DNA of 39,146 bases from a bacterium (GCA_004321745.1 SGYO01000018.1:1-39146), one strand, 5' to 3'; counted from the first letter of the stretch, positions 29,413 to 38,920 are shown. The notes: generated from the letters alone by a model not told the origin. Program-made: numbers and translations.

Positions 29413-30093
29413 TTGGATCTTAATCAAAATGTGAAGTTGGTTTTTGATAAAATCAATGATGCAAAAAAAAGATCGCCGCATAATCAAAATGTAGAGTTAA
29501 TCGCAGCAACCAAAACAAGGGACATTCTTCAGATTCAAACTTGTTTTGAGTTGGGAATTTCAAGTATTGGTGAAAACAGGATTCAGGAAGCAGAAAAAAA
29601 ACTTAAAGAACTACCAAGTTTTAATTCTATAAAGAAAAGGTTTATTGGTCATTTACAAACCAACAAAGTAAATAAGTGTTTGCGTTTGTTTGACACCATT
29701 GATAGCGTCGACACCTTGAAATTAGCAGAAAAAATAGATTCATCCTCTAATCCCCAAAAAACAGAGTGCCTTATTGAAATAAACACAAGTAATGAATTAC
29801 AGAAAAAGGGCTTTAAACCAAAACTTTCAAAAGAATTAATGTCTTGTTTTTCTTTAGAAAACTTAAATATTGTTGGGTTAATGACGATAGGCCCACACAC
29901 TACTAGCGAAAAAGAAATACGAGATTCTTTCCAAGCGCTTAGAATTTTTAAAGATCAAATAAATCAAGAACTTGGTGAAAACAAATTAACCGAGTTATCC
30001 ATGGGAATGAGTAACGACTTTGAACTTGGTGTTGAAGAGGGTTCAACAATGGTAAGAGTTGGAACTGGCATTTTCGGGCCTAGAAAATATTAA
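29413..30093 (+). CDS. YggS/PROSC-family pyridoxal-phosphate homeostasis protein
   Basis: The 226-residue single-domain TIM-barrel protein matches the YggS family: IAATKTR with the PLP-binding K34, IGENRIQEA, FIGHLQTNK, IDSVD, VGLMTIGP, LSMGMSNDFE and VRVGTGIFG. The family binds PLP and buffers free PLP and amino-acid pools, with no known enzymatic activity. The start is TTG at 29413, two bases after the gyrA stop. No ATG in the conserved N-terminal part fits better, although the first residues are not conserved enough to prove it. It is transcribed with gyrBA and the next gene. Confidence 0.93.
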   Translation: MDLNQNVKLVFDKINDAKKRSPHNQNVELIAATKTRDILQIQTCFELGISSIGENRIQEAEKKLKELPSFNSIKKRFIGHLQTNKVNKCLRLFDTIDSVDTLKLAEKIDSSSNPQKTECLIEINTSNELQKKGFKPKLSKELMSCFSLENLNIVGLMTIGPHTTSEKEIRDSFQALRIFKDQINQELGENKLTELSMGMSNDFELGVEEGSTMVRVGTGIFGPRKY

Positions 30094-30097
30094 ACAG

Positions 30098-30598
30098 TTG
30101 AACGTCCACTATTATAACAACCAGTTAAGTAAGTTTAATATAGATCAAAAATTGGATTTAAAATTTTTTAATCACAATATTGGTATAAAAGAGAAAGACG
30201 TATTTATTGTTCCAGACCAATTTAATGAAACATCAATATCTCCAACTGAATTTTTAGGATTAAAAAACAAATACCAAATAAAAACGGTAAATATGTATGA
30301 CCGCACATTTGGAATAAAAGAAAAATCTGTAATTATAGATCATGTTAATAGGTCAGGGGTGTTTCACTTAAAGGGAAACACACCACATGAACAGCGACCA
30401 ATGTTTCCAGACATGTCTTATATTTATAAAAAAGACCCTTCACTAAAAAGCATTATAGTGCAAACGTTAGGTTATAGTAGGTTTAAAAAAGTTAAACTTG
30501 AAGAACGGGTGTTTTTTTCTGAAGCAGCAGCAATTATAGCTACTATTTGGCATTATGTTGGTGTTGGCGTTCGCGGTTTTGCAATTCCGACTAAATAA
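30098..30598 (+). CDS. Uncharacterised protein with purine-nucleoside-phosphorylase-like motifs
   Basis: The protein has about 167 residues from a TTG at 30098, five bases after the yggS stop. An ATG at 30059 would add 13 residues overlapping yggS. Two segments recall PNP/MTA phosphorylases: VIIDHVNRSG followed by PMFPDMSYIY, like 'DHINLxG...RFPDMSxAY', and VPDQFNET, like 'VIPDQFID'. The phosphate-binding GSG loop of full-length enzymes (about 270 aa) is absent, and the length is short. It may be a diverged or reduced phosphorylase-fold protein. The function is not established. It closes the gyrase run and faces a convergent gene 8 bp away. Confidence 0.5.
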   Translation: MNVHYYNNQLSKFNIDQKLDLKFFNHNIGIKEKDVFIVPDQFNETSISPTEFLGLKNKYQIKTVNMYDRTFGIKEKSVIIDHVNRSGVFHLKGNTPHEQRPMFPDMSYIYKKDPSLKSIIVQTLGYSRFKKVKLEERVFFSEAAAIIATIWHYVGVGVRGFAIPTK

Positions 30599-30606
30599 GC
30601 ATAGTT

Positions 30607-30837
30607 TTAAAACCGATTAGACCTAATGAACCAAAACGGTTCATAAATTGGCCTTGTTATTGAAGACCCAACTATTGCGCCATAAATCCAAGTTGCAACC
30701 CAAATAGCAAAAACAAAAGGAACTATAACATTAATTATAAGCTCTAAAACTGCAAAAACTAAAACAACAGAAAAAGGCAATATCACAACAATTGACAATA
30801 ATGGATACTCTAACATTAGACTTCTTAATTTACTCAT
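30607..30837 (-). CDS. Small two-helix membrane protein, unknown function
   Basis: This 76-residue hypothetical protein has two probable membrane segments, about 13-33 (LLSIVVILPFSVVLVFAVL) and 36-56 (INVIVPFVFAIWVATWIYGA), and a polar, aromatic C-terminus with Arg/Asn. No family is recognised. It sits 55 bp downstream of psuG on the same strand, and its end is 8 bp from the convergent phosphorylase-like gene. The composition is that of a real membrane protein rather than random translation, and no competing frame is present. The ribosome site is weak. Confidence 0.55.
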   Translation of the reverse strand: MSKLRSLMLEYPLLSIVVILPFSVVLVFAVLELIINVIVPFVFAIWVATWIYGAIVGSSITRPIYEPFWFIRSNRF

Positions 30838-30892
30838 ATTCTAATATATCAATTACTATTCCAATGATGGTATGTTGACAAAATGACAAAAA

Positions 30893-31789
30893 TTATATTT
30901 TTTGAGCTATTTTAGCTCCAAGGGAAATATTGTTTAATGCCAACTTTATATTTGTTTTTAAACTTTTGTTTTTAGTTTTTTGAGCTATTGTTTTTAATAG
31001 GTATGGAGTTGTTTCTTTACCAGAGATTCCAACGCTTTCCATTTCGATAATAGCACTGGAAATTATACTTTCCATTTCTTGAGATGGTATTTCGTGTTTT
31101 TTTGGAACCGGATTAAGAACCAAAATTGAGGAGTTTAATCTGGCCTCTTTGTTTAGTTTAAATAACCCAACAACCTTTTTAGCGTTTTTATAACAGTGTT
31201 GAAGTTTTATATCAGAGCTTGAAGTGTAAAAAAGAGGAAAACAATCTGTTTTATATCCAACAGTTGTGATCCCAAAAGTTTCTAATGCTTCAGCTGTTTT
31301 ATCCACATCTAAGAAAGATTTTACGCCAGAACAAACAACAACAATTGGAGTTTCGCTTAGAGAAATGATATCCTGTGACATATCTAGAGACTTATCATAT
31401 CCTCTATGAACGCCTCCTATACCGCCAGTTGAAAAAACTTTTATACCAGCATTAAAAGCAATATGAGAGGTGCTGCTGACAGTAGTTGCACCAGATTGTT
31501 TTTTTTCTAAACAAATCCCAATTTCTCTTTTTGATATCTTTTTAACAGACTTATCTGTCGCAATAAACAACAAATCTTTTTCTCCCAACCCAACATGAAT
31601 TTTCCCTTTGATAATTGCTATAGTTGCGGGAACTACACCTAGATCTAAACATATTTTTTCCGCTTTGTTTTGGAATTCAATGTTTTGCGGAAATGGCATA
31701 CCACTAGATATTATAGTAGACTCTAAAGCTAAAACCGGCTTGTTGCTATTAATCGCGTCTTTTACTTGTTTAGATAAAGTAAATTTCAT
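30893..31789 (-). CDS. psuG: Pseudouridine-5'-phosphate glycosidase
   Basis: The protein aligns by motif to PsuG over its whole length: ALESTIISSGMPFPQN, VPATIAIIKG, GATTVSST, STGGIGGVHRG, VVVCSGVKSFLDV, LETFGITTVGY, LNPVP and GKETTPYLL. The enzyme reversibly splits pseudouridine 5'-phosphate into uracil and ribose 5-phosphate, allowing recovery of pseudouridine from RNA turnover. The chosen start is ATG at 31789 (298 aa), where homology begins. Another ATG at 31819 would add 10 residues. A partner pseudouridine kinase (PsuK) is not in the window. A divergent gene begins 46 bp away. Confidence 0.92.
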   Translation of the reverse strand: MKFTLSKQVKDAINSNKPVLALESTIISSGMPFPQNIEFQNKAEKICLDLGVVPATIAIIKGKIHVGLGEKDLLFIATDKSVKKISKREIGICLEKKQSGATTVSSTSHIAFNAGIKVFSTGGIGGVHRGYDKSLDMSQDIISLSETPIVVVCSGVKSFLDVDKTAEALETFGITTVGYKTDCFPLFYTSSSDIKLQHCYKNAKKVVGLFKLNKEARLNSSILVLNPVPKKHEIPSQEMESIISSAIIEMESVGISGKETTPYLLKTIAQKTKNKSLKTNIKLALNNISLGAKIAQKI

Positions 31790-31835
31790 ATTCAAAAATA
31801 CGTATATTGATTGAATCAAAAAGAAAAAACGCTAT

Positions 31836-32120
31836 ATGAGTAAAGAAATAATTCTAAAAGAAATTGATCCTAAAAGTGTTGGGGTGCCATCGCGCTCAGT
31901 AATTGGAGAAGACAGAAACAACCATTTTTATATAATTAAAAACATTAAGTCACGAATTATTATGAAACATGGCCATAAAATAGTAGAGACCGCTAAGGAA
32001 ATTAAAAACAAAACAAACAGTAATGTTTCACTGGCGACAACAGCTCCTGTTTGTAGTAAAACAATAAAGTTTTTAAATGAAAACGATATAAAAATAATTT
32101 TTGATTACATTATAAAGTAA
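31836..32120 (+). CDS. Hypothetical protein, 94 aa
   Basis: I do not recognise this protein. It is small, soluble-looking and Lys/Ile-rich, with no signal peptide or membrane segment. The middle (NNHFYIIKNIKSRIIMKHGHKIVETAKEI in part) looks like a strand-helix unit. The last third contains LATTAPVCSK with a single Cys and a final KIIFDYIIK. It starts 46 bp from the divergent psuG start and ends 3 bp before the GTG of the MATE gene, so it is probably translated with that transporter. The even, tight spacing favours a real gene. Confidence 0.6.
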   Translation: MSKEIILKEIDPKSVGVPSRSVIGEDRNNHFYIIKNIKSRIIMKHGHKIVETAKEIKNKTNSNVSLATTAPVCSKTIKFLNENDIKIIFDYIIK

Positions 32121-32123
32121 GTA

Positions 32124-33548
32124 GTGATCAATAATTTTATATACCCTCAAGATCGAAAAATATTCAATGCTGTTTGGTTGCTAGCTTTTCCTGTAATTAT
32201 CAGCAACCTTAGCCGCGTAATTATGAGCCTTGTTGATGTTGCAATGGTTGGTCATTTAGGGCCAGAAGCATTAGCTGCAACAGGCATGGGTGGCATGTTG
32301 GCATGGGGAGCGCTTAGCATTGTACTTGGTATAAGAACTTCAGTTCAGACAATTACATCAAGACGGCTGGGTCAAAAAAAAACAAAGGAATGTATTAACG
32401 CACTAATTAATGGTTTTATCTTAGCATCCGCTTACGCACTACCAATTTCAATATTGGGTTATTCATACGGTTATCTAGTAATACCTCTTTTTATAAACGA
32501 CGCCCTAACAACACCAATTGCAATAAGTTATTTTAGTATATCTTCAATAGGAATTTTTTTTAATGCGTTGAGTTTTGTTTTTCAGGGTTTTTACACTGGT
32601 ATTGAAAAAACAAAAATTCATTTAAACGTAACAATTGTTAGCAATGTGATTAACGCATACCTCAATGCTGGGCTTATTTATGGAAAACAAGACCTAGTAA
32701 GCGTTCTTGGTTTAGAAAAAATCTCTTTCTTTGATTTTTCTAACCTTTGGTTTTGGGCAGACTTTGAGGGTATGGGTGTTAGTGGCGCAGCAATTGGAAC
32801 ACTTATATCTTCAATTTGGATGATGCTTCATTATTTTTACTATTTAAATAAACAGGATGTTGTTAGACAAAATAAGGGTTTTTTAAATACGGGCATCAAT
32901 GTTAAAATGTTGAAAAAGCAAGTATCATTGTCTTTTCCGATGGGAATTCAAGAAATGATGATAGCGATTGGGTATTCAATCTTTTATAAAATTATGTCAA
33001 TAATTGGGATAGTTGAGTTAGCTACAACACAGCTTCTTTTTACTATTATGCATGCATCGTTTATGCCAGCAATGGGCGTTGGACAAGCGTGCGCAACGCT
33101 TGTTGGTAAATATATGGGCTCTAAAGAAATAGAAAAATCTGAACAAAGTATTAAAGAGTCATTGCGTATTGCAGAGTATATAATGGGAACAATGGGCTTG
33201 TTTTTTATTTTTTTTTCAAAACCCATTCTTATGATTTTTACCACAGATCCAGATATTATCAACCTAGGTGTTTGGGGCCTTCGTTTAATAGGGTTTCTTC
33301 AATTTATTGATGCAATTTGTTTCACACTGTTTTTAGCGTTAACCGGCGCAGGTAACACACTTTTCCCTGCGCTAGTGGAGTCTTCTTTGATCTGGGGGTT
33401 TATGTTGCCAGTCAGCTACTACGCGGGGGTGGTTTTAAGCATAGGATTTAAAGCTCCATTTGTTACTTTTGCTGTATATTTATTTCTAATGGCGTTTATC
33501 CTTTCTATAAAAGTTGCTAAAGGAGATTGGAAAGAAATAGAAGTCTAA
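32124..33548 (+). CDS. MATE family efflux transporter
   Basis: The 474-residue polytopic membrane protein has about 12 hydrophobic helices arranged as two similar halves. The MATE N-terminal pattern is present: LAFPVIISNLSRVIMSLVDVAMVGHLGPEALAA, and in the second half SFPMGIQEMMIAIGYSIF followed by AMGVGQACATLVGKYMG. These proteins export cationic drugs or metabolites in exchange for Na+ or H+; the substrate cannot be predicted. The first residues indicate a GTG start at 32124, three bases after the preceding stop. A 43-bp gap separates it from aceE. Confidence 0.9.
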   Translation: MINNFIYPQDRKIFNAVWLLAFPVIISNLSRVIMSLVDVAMVGHLGPEALAATGMGGMLAWGALSIVLGIRTSVQTITSRRLGQKKTKECINALINGFILASAYALPISILGYSYGYLVIPLFINDALTTPIAISYFSISSIGIFFNALSFVFQGFYTGIEKTKIHLNVTIVSNVINAYLNAGLIYGKQDLVSVLGLEKISFFDFSNLWFWADFEGMGVSGAAIGTLISSIWMMLHYFYYLNKQDVVRQNKGFLNTGINVKMLKKQVSLSFPMGIQEMMIAIGYSIFYKIMSIIGIVELATTQLLFTIMHASFMPAMGVGQACATLVGKYMGSKEIEKSEQSIKESLRIAEYIMGTMGLFFIFFSKPILMIFTTDPDIINLGVWGLRLIGFLQFIDAICFTLFLALTGAGNTLFPALVESSLIWGFMLPVSYYAGVVLSIGFKAPFVTFAVYLFLMAFILSIKVAKGDWKEIEV

Positions 33549-33591
33549 TAGATATTTGTATTAAATTTGGAATCTATAAAACAATATTATT

Positions 33592-36243
33592 TTGTCACAA
33601 AATTATAAAGATACAGACCCACAAGAAACGCAAGAGTGGCTTGAATCAATTGATGATGCTCTTGAAGAACACGGGTACGATAGAGCAAGGTTCTTATTAG
33701 AAGAGCTTATAGACTATGCACAAACTAAAGGTGCTAGACTACCGTTTAATACTAACACACCATTTATAAATACAATTCAACCTAAGGACGAACCGGAGTA
33801 TCCAGGCGATCAAGAAATTGAGAGAAGAATCAAGTCCATAATTCGTTGGAATGCTATGGCTATGGTCGTTCGTGCAAACACGAATACTCCAGGCATTGGT
33901 GGGCATATATCCACCTACGCCTCTTCGGCAAATTTATATGAAGTTGCTTTTAATCACTTTTTTAAAGGCCCTGATCACTCAGATGGGGGTGACCTTGTTT
34001 TTTTTCAGGGCCATGGTTCCCCCGGTCAATATTCCAGGGCGTATCTTGAGGGTCGTTTAACCGAAGAAAACTTAGAAAGTTTTCGCAGAGAACTGACTCC
34101 TGGGGGCTTATCTTCATACCCGCACCCCTATTTAATGCCAGATTTTTGGCAGTTTGCCACTGTATCAATGGGTCTTGGTCCAATTATGGCTATTTATCAA
34201 GCAAGGTTTTTAAGTTATATTACTGATAGAGGGATATATAAAAAATCTGATAGAAAGGTTTGGGCTTTTCTTGGAGATGGCGAGATGGACGAACCCGAAT
34301 CAAAAGGCGCATTAACCCTTGCTTCGAAAGAAGAGTTAGACAACCTTATTTTTGTTGTTAATTGTAACCTACAAAGACTTGATGGACCGGTTCGTGGTAA
34401 CACAAAAGTTATCCAAGAGCTAGAGGGTGCATTTAGAGGAGCTAGTTGGAATGTAATTAAGGTTGTTTGGGGTTCTGATTGGGATGAGCTAATTGAGAAG
34501 GACAGTTCTGGTAAGCTTCTTCAAAGAATGGATGAGGTAATTGATGGTGATCTTTTAAAATATGTTGTAGAGGGTGGTGCATATTTTAGAGAACACTTTT
34601 TTGGGAAGTACCCAGAAACACTTGAGCTTGTTTCTCATATGAGTGACGATGAACTTATTAAAATGAAGCTTGGTGGTCATGATCCAGTCAAAATGTATGC
34701 TGCATATAAAGAAGCTATTGAGCATAAAGGACGACCAACTGTCATACTCGCGAGAACTATTAAGGGGTATGGAATGGGTTCTGCTGGCGAAGGAAGGAAT
34801 ATTACACACAACCAGAAAAAACTCAACGAAGATGAGCTTTTATATTTTAGAGATCGGTTTAGTGTTGAACTTTCAGATAAAGAAGCGGTTAAGGCTCCAT
34901 TTTTTAAACCAAAAGCAAACAGCAAAGAAATAAAATATCTTAAACAAAGAAGGGAAGAGCTTGGTGGTTATCTTCCAAGTAGGGTAGTCAAAAACAAAAA
35001 AATGAATCCTCCCGATATAAATATATTTCAAGAGCTTTTAGATGGTACCGGCGATAGGTCAATATCAACCACGATGGCTTTTGTTAGATTATTAACAATT
35101 ATATGTAGGGATAAAGAAGTTGGAAAATATGTTGTTCCAATAATTCCAGATGAAGCTCGCACTTTTGGTATGGACCCTCTTTTTAGGCAGTTAGGTATTT
35201 ATGCTCATAAAGGTCAGCTTTATGACCCCGTTGATTCAGATCAGTTTTTATATTATAAGGAAGCTGTTAATGGTCAAATTTTCGAAGAGGGAATAAACGA
35301 GGCTGGAGCAATATCTTCCTTCATCGCTGCAGGAATGTCATATCAAACCACTGGTGAAAATATGATTCCATTTTATATTTATTATTCCATGTTTGGTTTT
35401 CAAAGGGTGTGGGATTTTATTTGGGCTGCTGGCGACATGCGCGCCAGGGGTTTTTTGCTTGGCGGTACGGCAGGAAGAACAACGCTTAATGGTGAAGGTT
35501 TACAACATCAAGATGGCCATAGCCATTTAGCTGCGGCTGCTACCCCAAATGTTAAAGCCTATGATTTAGCTTATGCGTACGAAATTGCTGTTGTTGTGCG
35601 ACATGGAATAAAGGAAATGTTTTCCGATCAGAAAGATGTTATTTATTACTTGACATTAGAAAATGAAAACTATGTGCACCCACCAATGCCAAAGGGAGTT
35701 GAGGAAGATATAATTAAAGGAATGTATAAACTGCATTCAACGAAAAAACCTAAAGTTAGACTGCTAGGAAGCGGCCCATTATTGAATGAGGTTATTGAAG
35801 CTGCAAAAATTTTAAAAGAAGATTGGGATATTGATCCAGGAATTTGGAATGTTACATCATTTACAGAGTTAAGAAGAGAAGCCGAAGAAGTAGAAAGGTG
35901 GAATATTATTAATCCAACCAAGAAGGCTAAAAGATCTCATATTGAAAAATCATTAAACAATAATTCTGTTCCTACTATTGCAGTTTCTGATTATGTTAAA
36001 ATGTCTTCTGAGCAAATTTCACCCTATGTATCTGGTTCTTTTTATTCTCTAGGAACAGACGGTTTTGGTCGTAGTGACACTAGAGAAAATTTAAGGCACT
36101 TTTTTGAAGTAGATCGGTATTACATTGTGTTAACTGCTATTAGGGCTTTGGCAGATCAAGGCGATTTAGAAATGAAAGTGGTTAATGATGTAATAAAGAA
36201 ATATAACATTGACCCAAATAAACCTAACCCAATAAAAGTATAA
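33592..36243 (+). CDS. aceE: Pyruvate dehydrogenase E1 component, homodimeric type
   Basis: The 883-residue protein follows E. coli AceE (887 aa) from end to end: EYPGDQEIERRI, GGDLVFFQGHGSPG, GLSSYPHPYLMP, the thiamine-diphosphate motif GDGEMDEPES (228-237) to NCNLQRLDG, IIPDEARTFGM, PFYIYYSMFGFQR, and GTDGFGRSDTRENLR near the C-terminus. It decarboxylates pyruvate and acetylates the E2 lipoyl arm. It is the single-chain E1, not the alpha/beta form. The start is TTG at 33592; similarity to AceE begins within a few residues. aceF starts one base after the stop. Confidence 0.97.
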   Translation: MSQNYKDTDPQETQEWLESIDDALEEHGYDRARFLLEELIDYAQTKGARLPFNTNTPFINTIQPKDEPEYPGDQEIERRIKSIIRWNAMAMVVRANTNTPGIGGHISTYASSANLYEVAFNHFFKGPDHSDGGDLVFFQGHGSPGQYSRAYLEGRLTEENLESFRRELTPGGLSSYPHPYLMPDFWQFATVSMGLGPIMAIYQARFLSYITDRGIYKKSDRKVWAFLGDGEMDEPESKGALTLASKEELDNLIFVVNCNLQRLDGPVRGNTKVIQELEGAFRGASWNVIKVVWGSDWDELIEKDSSGKLLQRMDEVIDGDLLKYVVEGGAYFREHFFGKYPETLELVSHMSDDELIKMKLGGHDPVKMYAAYKEAIEHKGRPTVILARTIKGYGMGSAGEGRNITHNQKKLNEDELLYFRDRFSVELSDKEAVKAPFFKPKANSKEIKYLKQRREELGGYLPSRVVKNKKMNPPDINIFQELLDGTGDRSISTTMAFVRLLTIICRDKEVGKYVVPIIPDEARTFGMDPLFRQLGIYAHKGQLYDPVDSDQFLYYKEAVNGQIFEEGINEAGAISSFIAAGMSYQTTGENMIPFYIYYSMFGFQRVWDFIWAAGDMRARGFLLGGTAGRTTLNGEGLQHQDGHSHLAAAATPNVKAYDLAYAYEIAVVVRHGIKEMFSDQKDVIYYLTLENENYVHPPMPKGVEEDIIKGMYKLHSTKKPKVRLLGSGPLLNEVIEAAKILKEDWDIDPGIWNVTSFTELRREAEEVERWNIINPTKKAKRSHIEKSLNNNSVPTIAVSDYVKMSSEQISPYVSGSFYSLGTDGFGRSDTRENLRHFFEVDRYYIVLTAIRALADQGDLEMKVVNDVIKKYNIDPNKPNPIKV

Positions 36244-36244
36244 A

Positions 36245-37489
36245 ATGTTAAAAGAAGTATTACTACCTGATTTAGGCGAAGGAATTGATTCTGCAGATGT
36301 AAGTGAAATTCTAATTAACCCAGGTGATTCTGTATCTATTGATGATATTATTTTGGTTTTAGAGTCAGATAAAGCCAGTATGGAAATACCTGCAGAAGAT
36401 GCGGGGGTAGTTAAAGAAGTCTTTGTTAATGCTGGAGATGAGGTTAAAACAGGGGCCCCATTGATTTCTATTGAAGTTTCATCTGGCTCTACTGAAGAAA
36501 GCAAACCAGAACCAAAAGAGGAAGAACCAAAAAAAGAAGATAAAGAAACAAAGATAGAAACAAAAGCACCAGAAATTAAATCTGAAGACATATCTTCTGA
36601 TAAAACTTTTGCAAGTCCTGGAGTGCGAAGACTCGCCAGAGAATTAGATATTAATTTAACAACTATAAATGCCACTGGTCCTAAGGGTAGAATTACAAAA
36701 GATGATCTACATGGTTTTATTAAGCAAAAAATGGCACAAGGTGGTTCAGTTGGAGCAGTTTCCTTACCAAAAATTGATTTTTCTCAGTGGGGAAGTATTG
36801 ATGAACAACCGTTAACCAAGATTCAAAAAATTACTGGAGACAGGCTACAACAGGCGTGGCAAACTATACCTCACGTCACTCAATTTGATGAAGCAGATAT
36901 TTCAGTTTTAAATAAGAAAAGAATAGAGCTTAAAAAAGAAGGTGAAAAGAAGAATATTAAAGTCACTTTTTTACCTTTTATAATTAAGGCTGTTATAAAG
37001 TCACTTAAAGAATTTCCAAGGTTTAATTGTTCATTAGACCACTTGGGTGAAAACCTGGTGTTAAAGAACTATTATAATATTGGGATTGCTGTTGATACAC
37101 CTACGGGACTAGTTGTTCCTGTTATTAAAAACGCAGACAATAAATCAATACTTGGCCTTTCAGAAGAGTTGATGGATTTAAGTGAGCGAGCTAGAACTGG
37201 CAAGTTAAAACCAGATGAATTTAAAGGTGGTTGTTTTACAATATCTAGTTTAGGAGGAATTGGTGGAACGAATTTTACTCCAATTATCAATCCTCCTGAG
37301 GTTGCAATTATGGGGGTTTCAAAAAGTATATGGAAACCGGTGTACGATCACAAAAACAAAGAAATTGTGCCAACTTTTATGATGCCTTTTTCATTGTCTT
37401 ATGATCATAGGGTTATTGATGGTGCTATTGGAGCTGCGTTCACATCCTTCTTTTCTAACGCTGTTCTTGATGTTTCAACTTTTGAGTAA
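36245..37489 (+). CDS. aceF: Pyruvate dehydrogenase E2, dihydrolipoamide acetyltransferase
   Basis: This 414-residue E2 has one lipoyl domain (1-77) with the lipoylated K43 in SDKASME, an acidic Glu/Lys/Pro-rich hinge (about 82-120) and a peripheral-subunit-binding domain (about 122-157: SPGVRRLARELDI, GPKGRITKDD). The catalytic domain carries H388 and D392 in DHRVIDG. It forms the core of the PDH complex and passes acetyl groups to CoA. E. coli AceF has three lipoyl domains; this one is the compact one-lipoyl form. It sits 1 bp after aceE and 6 bp before lpd. Confidence 0.96.
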   Translation: MLKEVLLPDLGEGIDSADVSEILINPGDSVSIDDIILVLESDKASMEIPAEDAGVVKEVFVNAGDEVKTGAPLISIEVSSGSTEESKPEPKEEEPKKEDKETKIETKAPEIKSEDISSDKTFASPGVRRLARELDINLTTINATGPKGRITKDDLHGFIKQKMAQGGSVGAVSLPKIDFSQWGSIDEQPLTKIQKITGDRLQQAWQTIPHVTQFDEADISVLNKKRIELKKEGEKKNIKVTFLPFIIKAVIKSLKEFPRFNCSLDHLGENLVLKNYYNIGIAVDTPTGLVVPVIKNADNKSILGLSEELMDLSERARTGKLKPDEFKGGCFTISSLGGIGGTNFTPIINPPEVAIMGVSKSIWKPVYDHKNKEIVPTFMMPFSLSYDHRVIDGAIGAAFTSFFSNAVLDVSTFE

Positions 37490-37495
37490 AAACTA

Positions 37496-38920
37496 ATGTC
37501 TAACAATAAGCATACAGATATATTAGTAATAGGCTCCGGACCAGGTGGTTATGCAGCAGCATTCAGAGCTGCAGATCTAGGACGTGAGGTGACTCTCGTG
37601 GATAAAGATCCAACACTTGGTGGTGTTTGTCTAAATAGAGGATGTATACCTTCAAAAACATTATTGCACATAGCCAAGGTACTAGAAGAAGCAGAATCGC
37701 TAAAAAAAATGGGCGTTACATTTACCAAGCCAACCATTGATATTGACTTAGTTCGTGATTGGAAAAACAAGGTTGTTTCTCAGTTATCTAGTGGCATTGG
37801 CCAAATGGCTAAAGCTAGGAAAGTTAACACCATTCAAGCAGAGGCAACTTTTTTATCTGATAATGAAGTTCAATTGAAAAGTGAATCTAGCATTGAAACA
37901 ATAACGTTTGATCATTGTGTTGTTGCTTCTGGTTCTTCATCTTCAATTATTCCTGGGATTCCTTTTGATAATGAAAATGTATTAACCTCAAAAACAGCGC
38001 TTGATTTGAAAAAGATTCCAGAAAGTCTTCTGGTTATTGGCGGTGGCTATATAGGCTTAGAAATGGGAACAGTTTTTAGCGCTTTGGGTTCGAGTGTAAG
38101 TGTGGCAGAATTTCTGCCTAATCTTCTCCCTGGTGCTGATCCAGATCTAGTAAAACCTTTAGCAAGGAAGTTGAAAAAAGAATTTAGCGAAATACATTTA
38201 TCAACAAAGATAACAAAAGTAGAACAAGCAAAGTCTGGTGTGATGGATGTTACTATGGAAAAAAATGGTGAAGAGATAACCAAGCAATATGAGCAAGTTT
38301 TAGTTTCAGTAGGAAGAAAACCCAACACAGAAAAAATGGGTGTAGACAAGACAAATATTAAAGTTAATGAGCAGGGTTTTATATCTGTAGATAAATACCA
38401 AAAAACGAGTGTAAAAAACATTTTTGCTATTGGTGATATAGTAGGAAACCCAATGCTAGCTCACAAGGCTACTCATGAGGGTAAGGTTGCTGCTGAGGTC
38501 ATATGTGGACTTCCAGCTGCTTTTGATGCTAAAGCTATTCCCGCTGTTATTTTTACAGATCCAGAAATAGCTTGGGTTGGTGTTACTGAAACAGAAGCAA
38601 AAGAAAGTGGTATACTTTATGAAAAAGGTGAGTTTCCCTGGGCTGCAAGTGGGAAGTCTCTTGCTTTGGGACGAAACGAAGGTAGAACAAAAATACTTTT
38701 TGATAAAGACACGAAAAGAACAATAGGAGTTGGCATAGTTGGTCCTAACGCGGGAGATCTTATATCAGAAGGTGCTCTTGCAATAGAAATGGGAGCAGAT
38801 GCAGAGGATATTAGTTTAACTGTTCATCCACATCCAACTCTTGGAGAAACGTTTGCTAATGCGGCTGAGGTGTTTGAGGGCACTGTCACTGATCTTTACA
38901 TTCCTAAGAAAACACGTTGA
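37496..38920 (+). CDS. lpd: Dihydrolipoyl dehydrogenase (E3)
   Basis: The 474-residue flavoprotein has the FAD loop GSGPGG (13-18), the redox disulfide CLNRGC (C45-C50), the NAD loop GGGYIGLEMG, the second FAD motif FAIGDI and the C-terminal catalytic HPHPTLGE (H446, E451). It reoxidises the lipoyl arm of E2 with NAD+. Located directly after aceE-aceF, it completes the PDH operon. It may also serve other 2-oxoacid complexes, none of which are encoded here. Confidence 0.96.
   Translation: MSNNKHTDILVIGSGPGGYAAAFRAADLGREVTLVDKDPTLGGVCLNRGCIPSKTLLHIAKVLEEAESLKKMGVTFTKPTIDIDLVRDWKNKVVSQLSSGIGQMAKARKVNTIQAEATFLSDNEVQLKSESSIETITFDHCVVASGSSSSIIPGIPFDNENVLTSKTALDLKKIPESLLVIGGGYIGLEMGTVFSALGSSVSVAEFLPNLLPGADPDLVKPLARKLKKEFSEIHLSTKITKVEQAKSGVMDVTMEKNGEEITKQYEQVLVSVGRKPNTEKMGVDKTNIKVNEQGFISVDKYQKTSVKNIFAIGDIVGNPMLAHKATHEGKVAAEVICGLPAAFDAKAIPAVIFTDPEIAWVGVTETEAKESGILYEKGEFPWAASGKSLALGRNEGRTKILFDKDTKRTIGVGIVGPNAGDLISEGALAIEMGADAEDISLTVHPHPTLGETFANAAEVFEGTVTDLYIPKKTR

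Noticed and set aside
30875-30898. TTGACA on the plus strand as a promoter
   Set aside because: The nearest -10-like sequence is only about 12 bp away, and the transcript would be antisense to psuG.
30904-30918. GAGCTA/TAGCTC hairpin at the end of psuG as a terminator
   Set aside because: The stem lies inside the coding sequence and is followed on the minus strand by an A run, not a T run.
31808-31841. TTGATT/TTGAAT with TATATG as promoter of the 94-aa gene
   Set aside because: The would-be -10 box overlaps the ATG, so transcription would begin inside the coding region.
36166-36675. 169-codon minus-strand frame over aceE/aceF
   Set aside because: It lies opposite the lipoyl domain and hinge of aceF, and its Ser/Leu-rich sequence is the mirror of Glu/Lys-rich codons.
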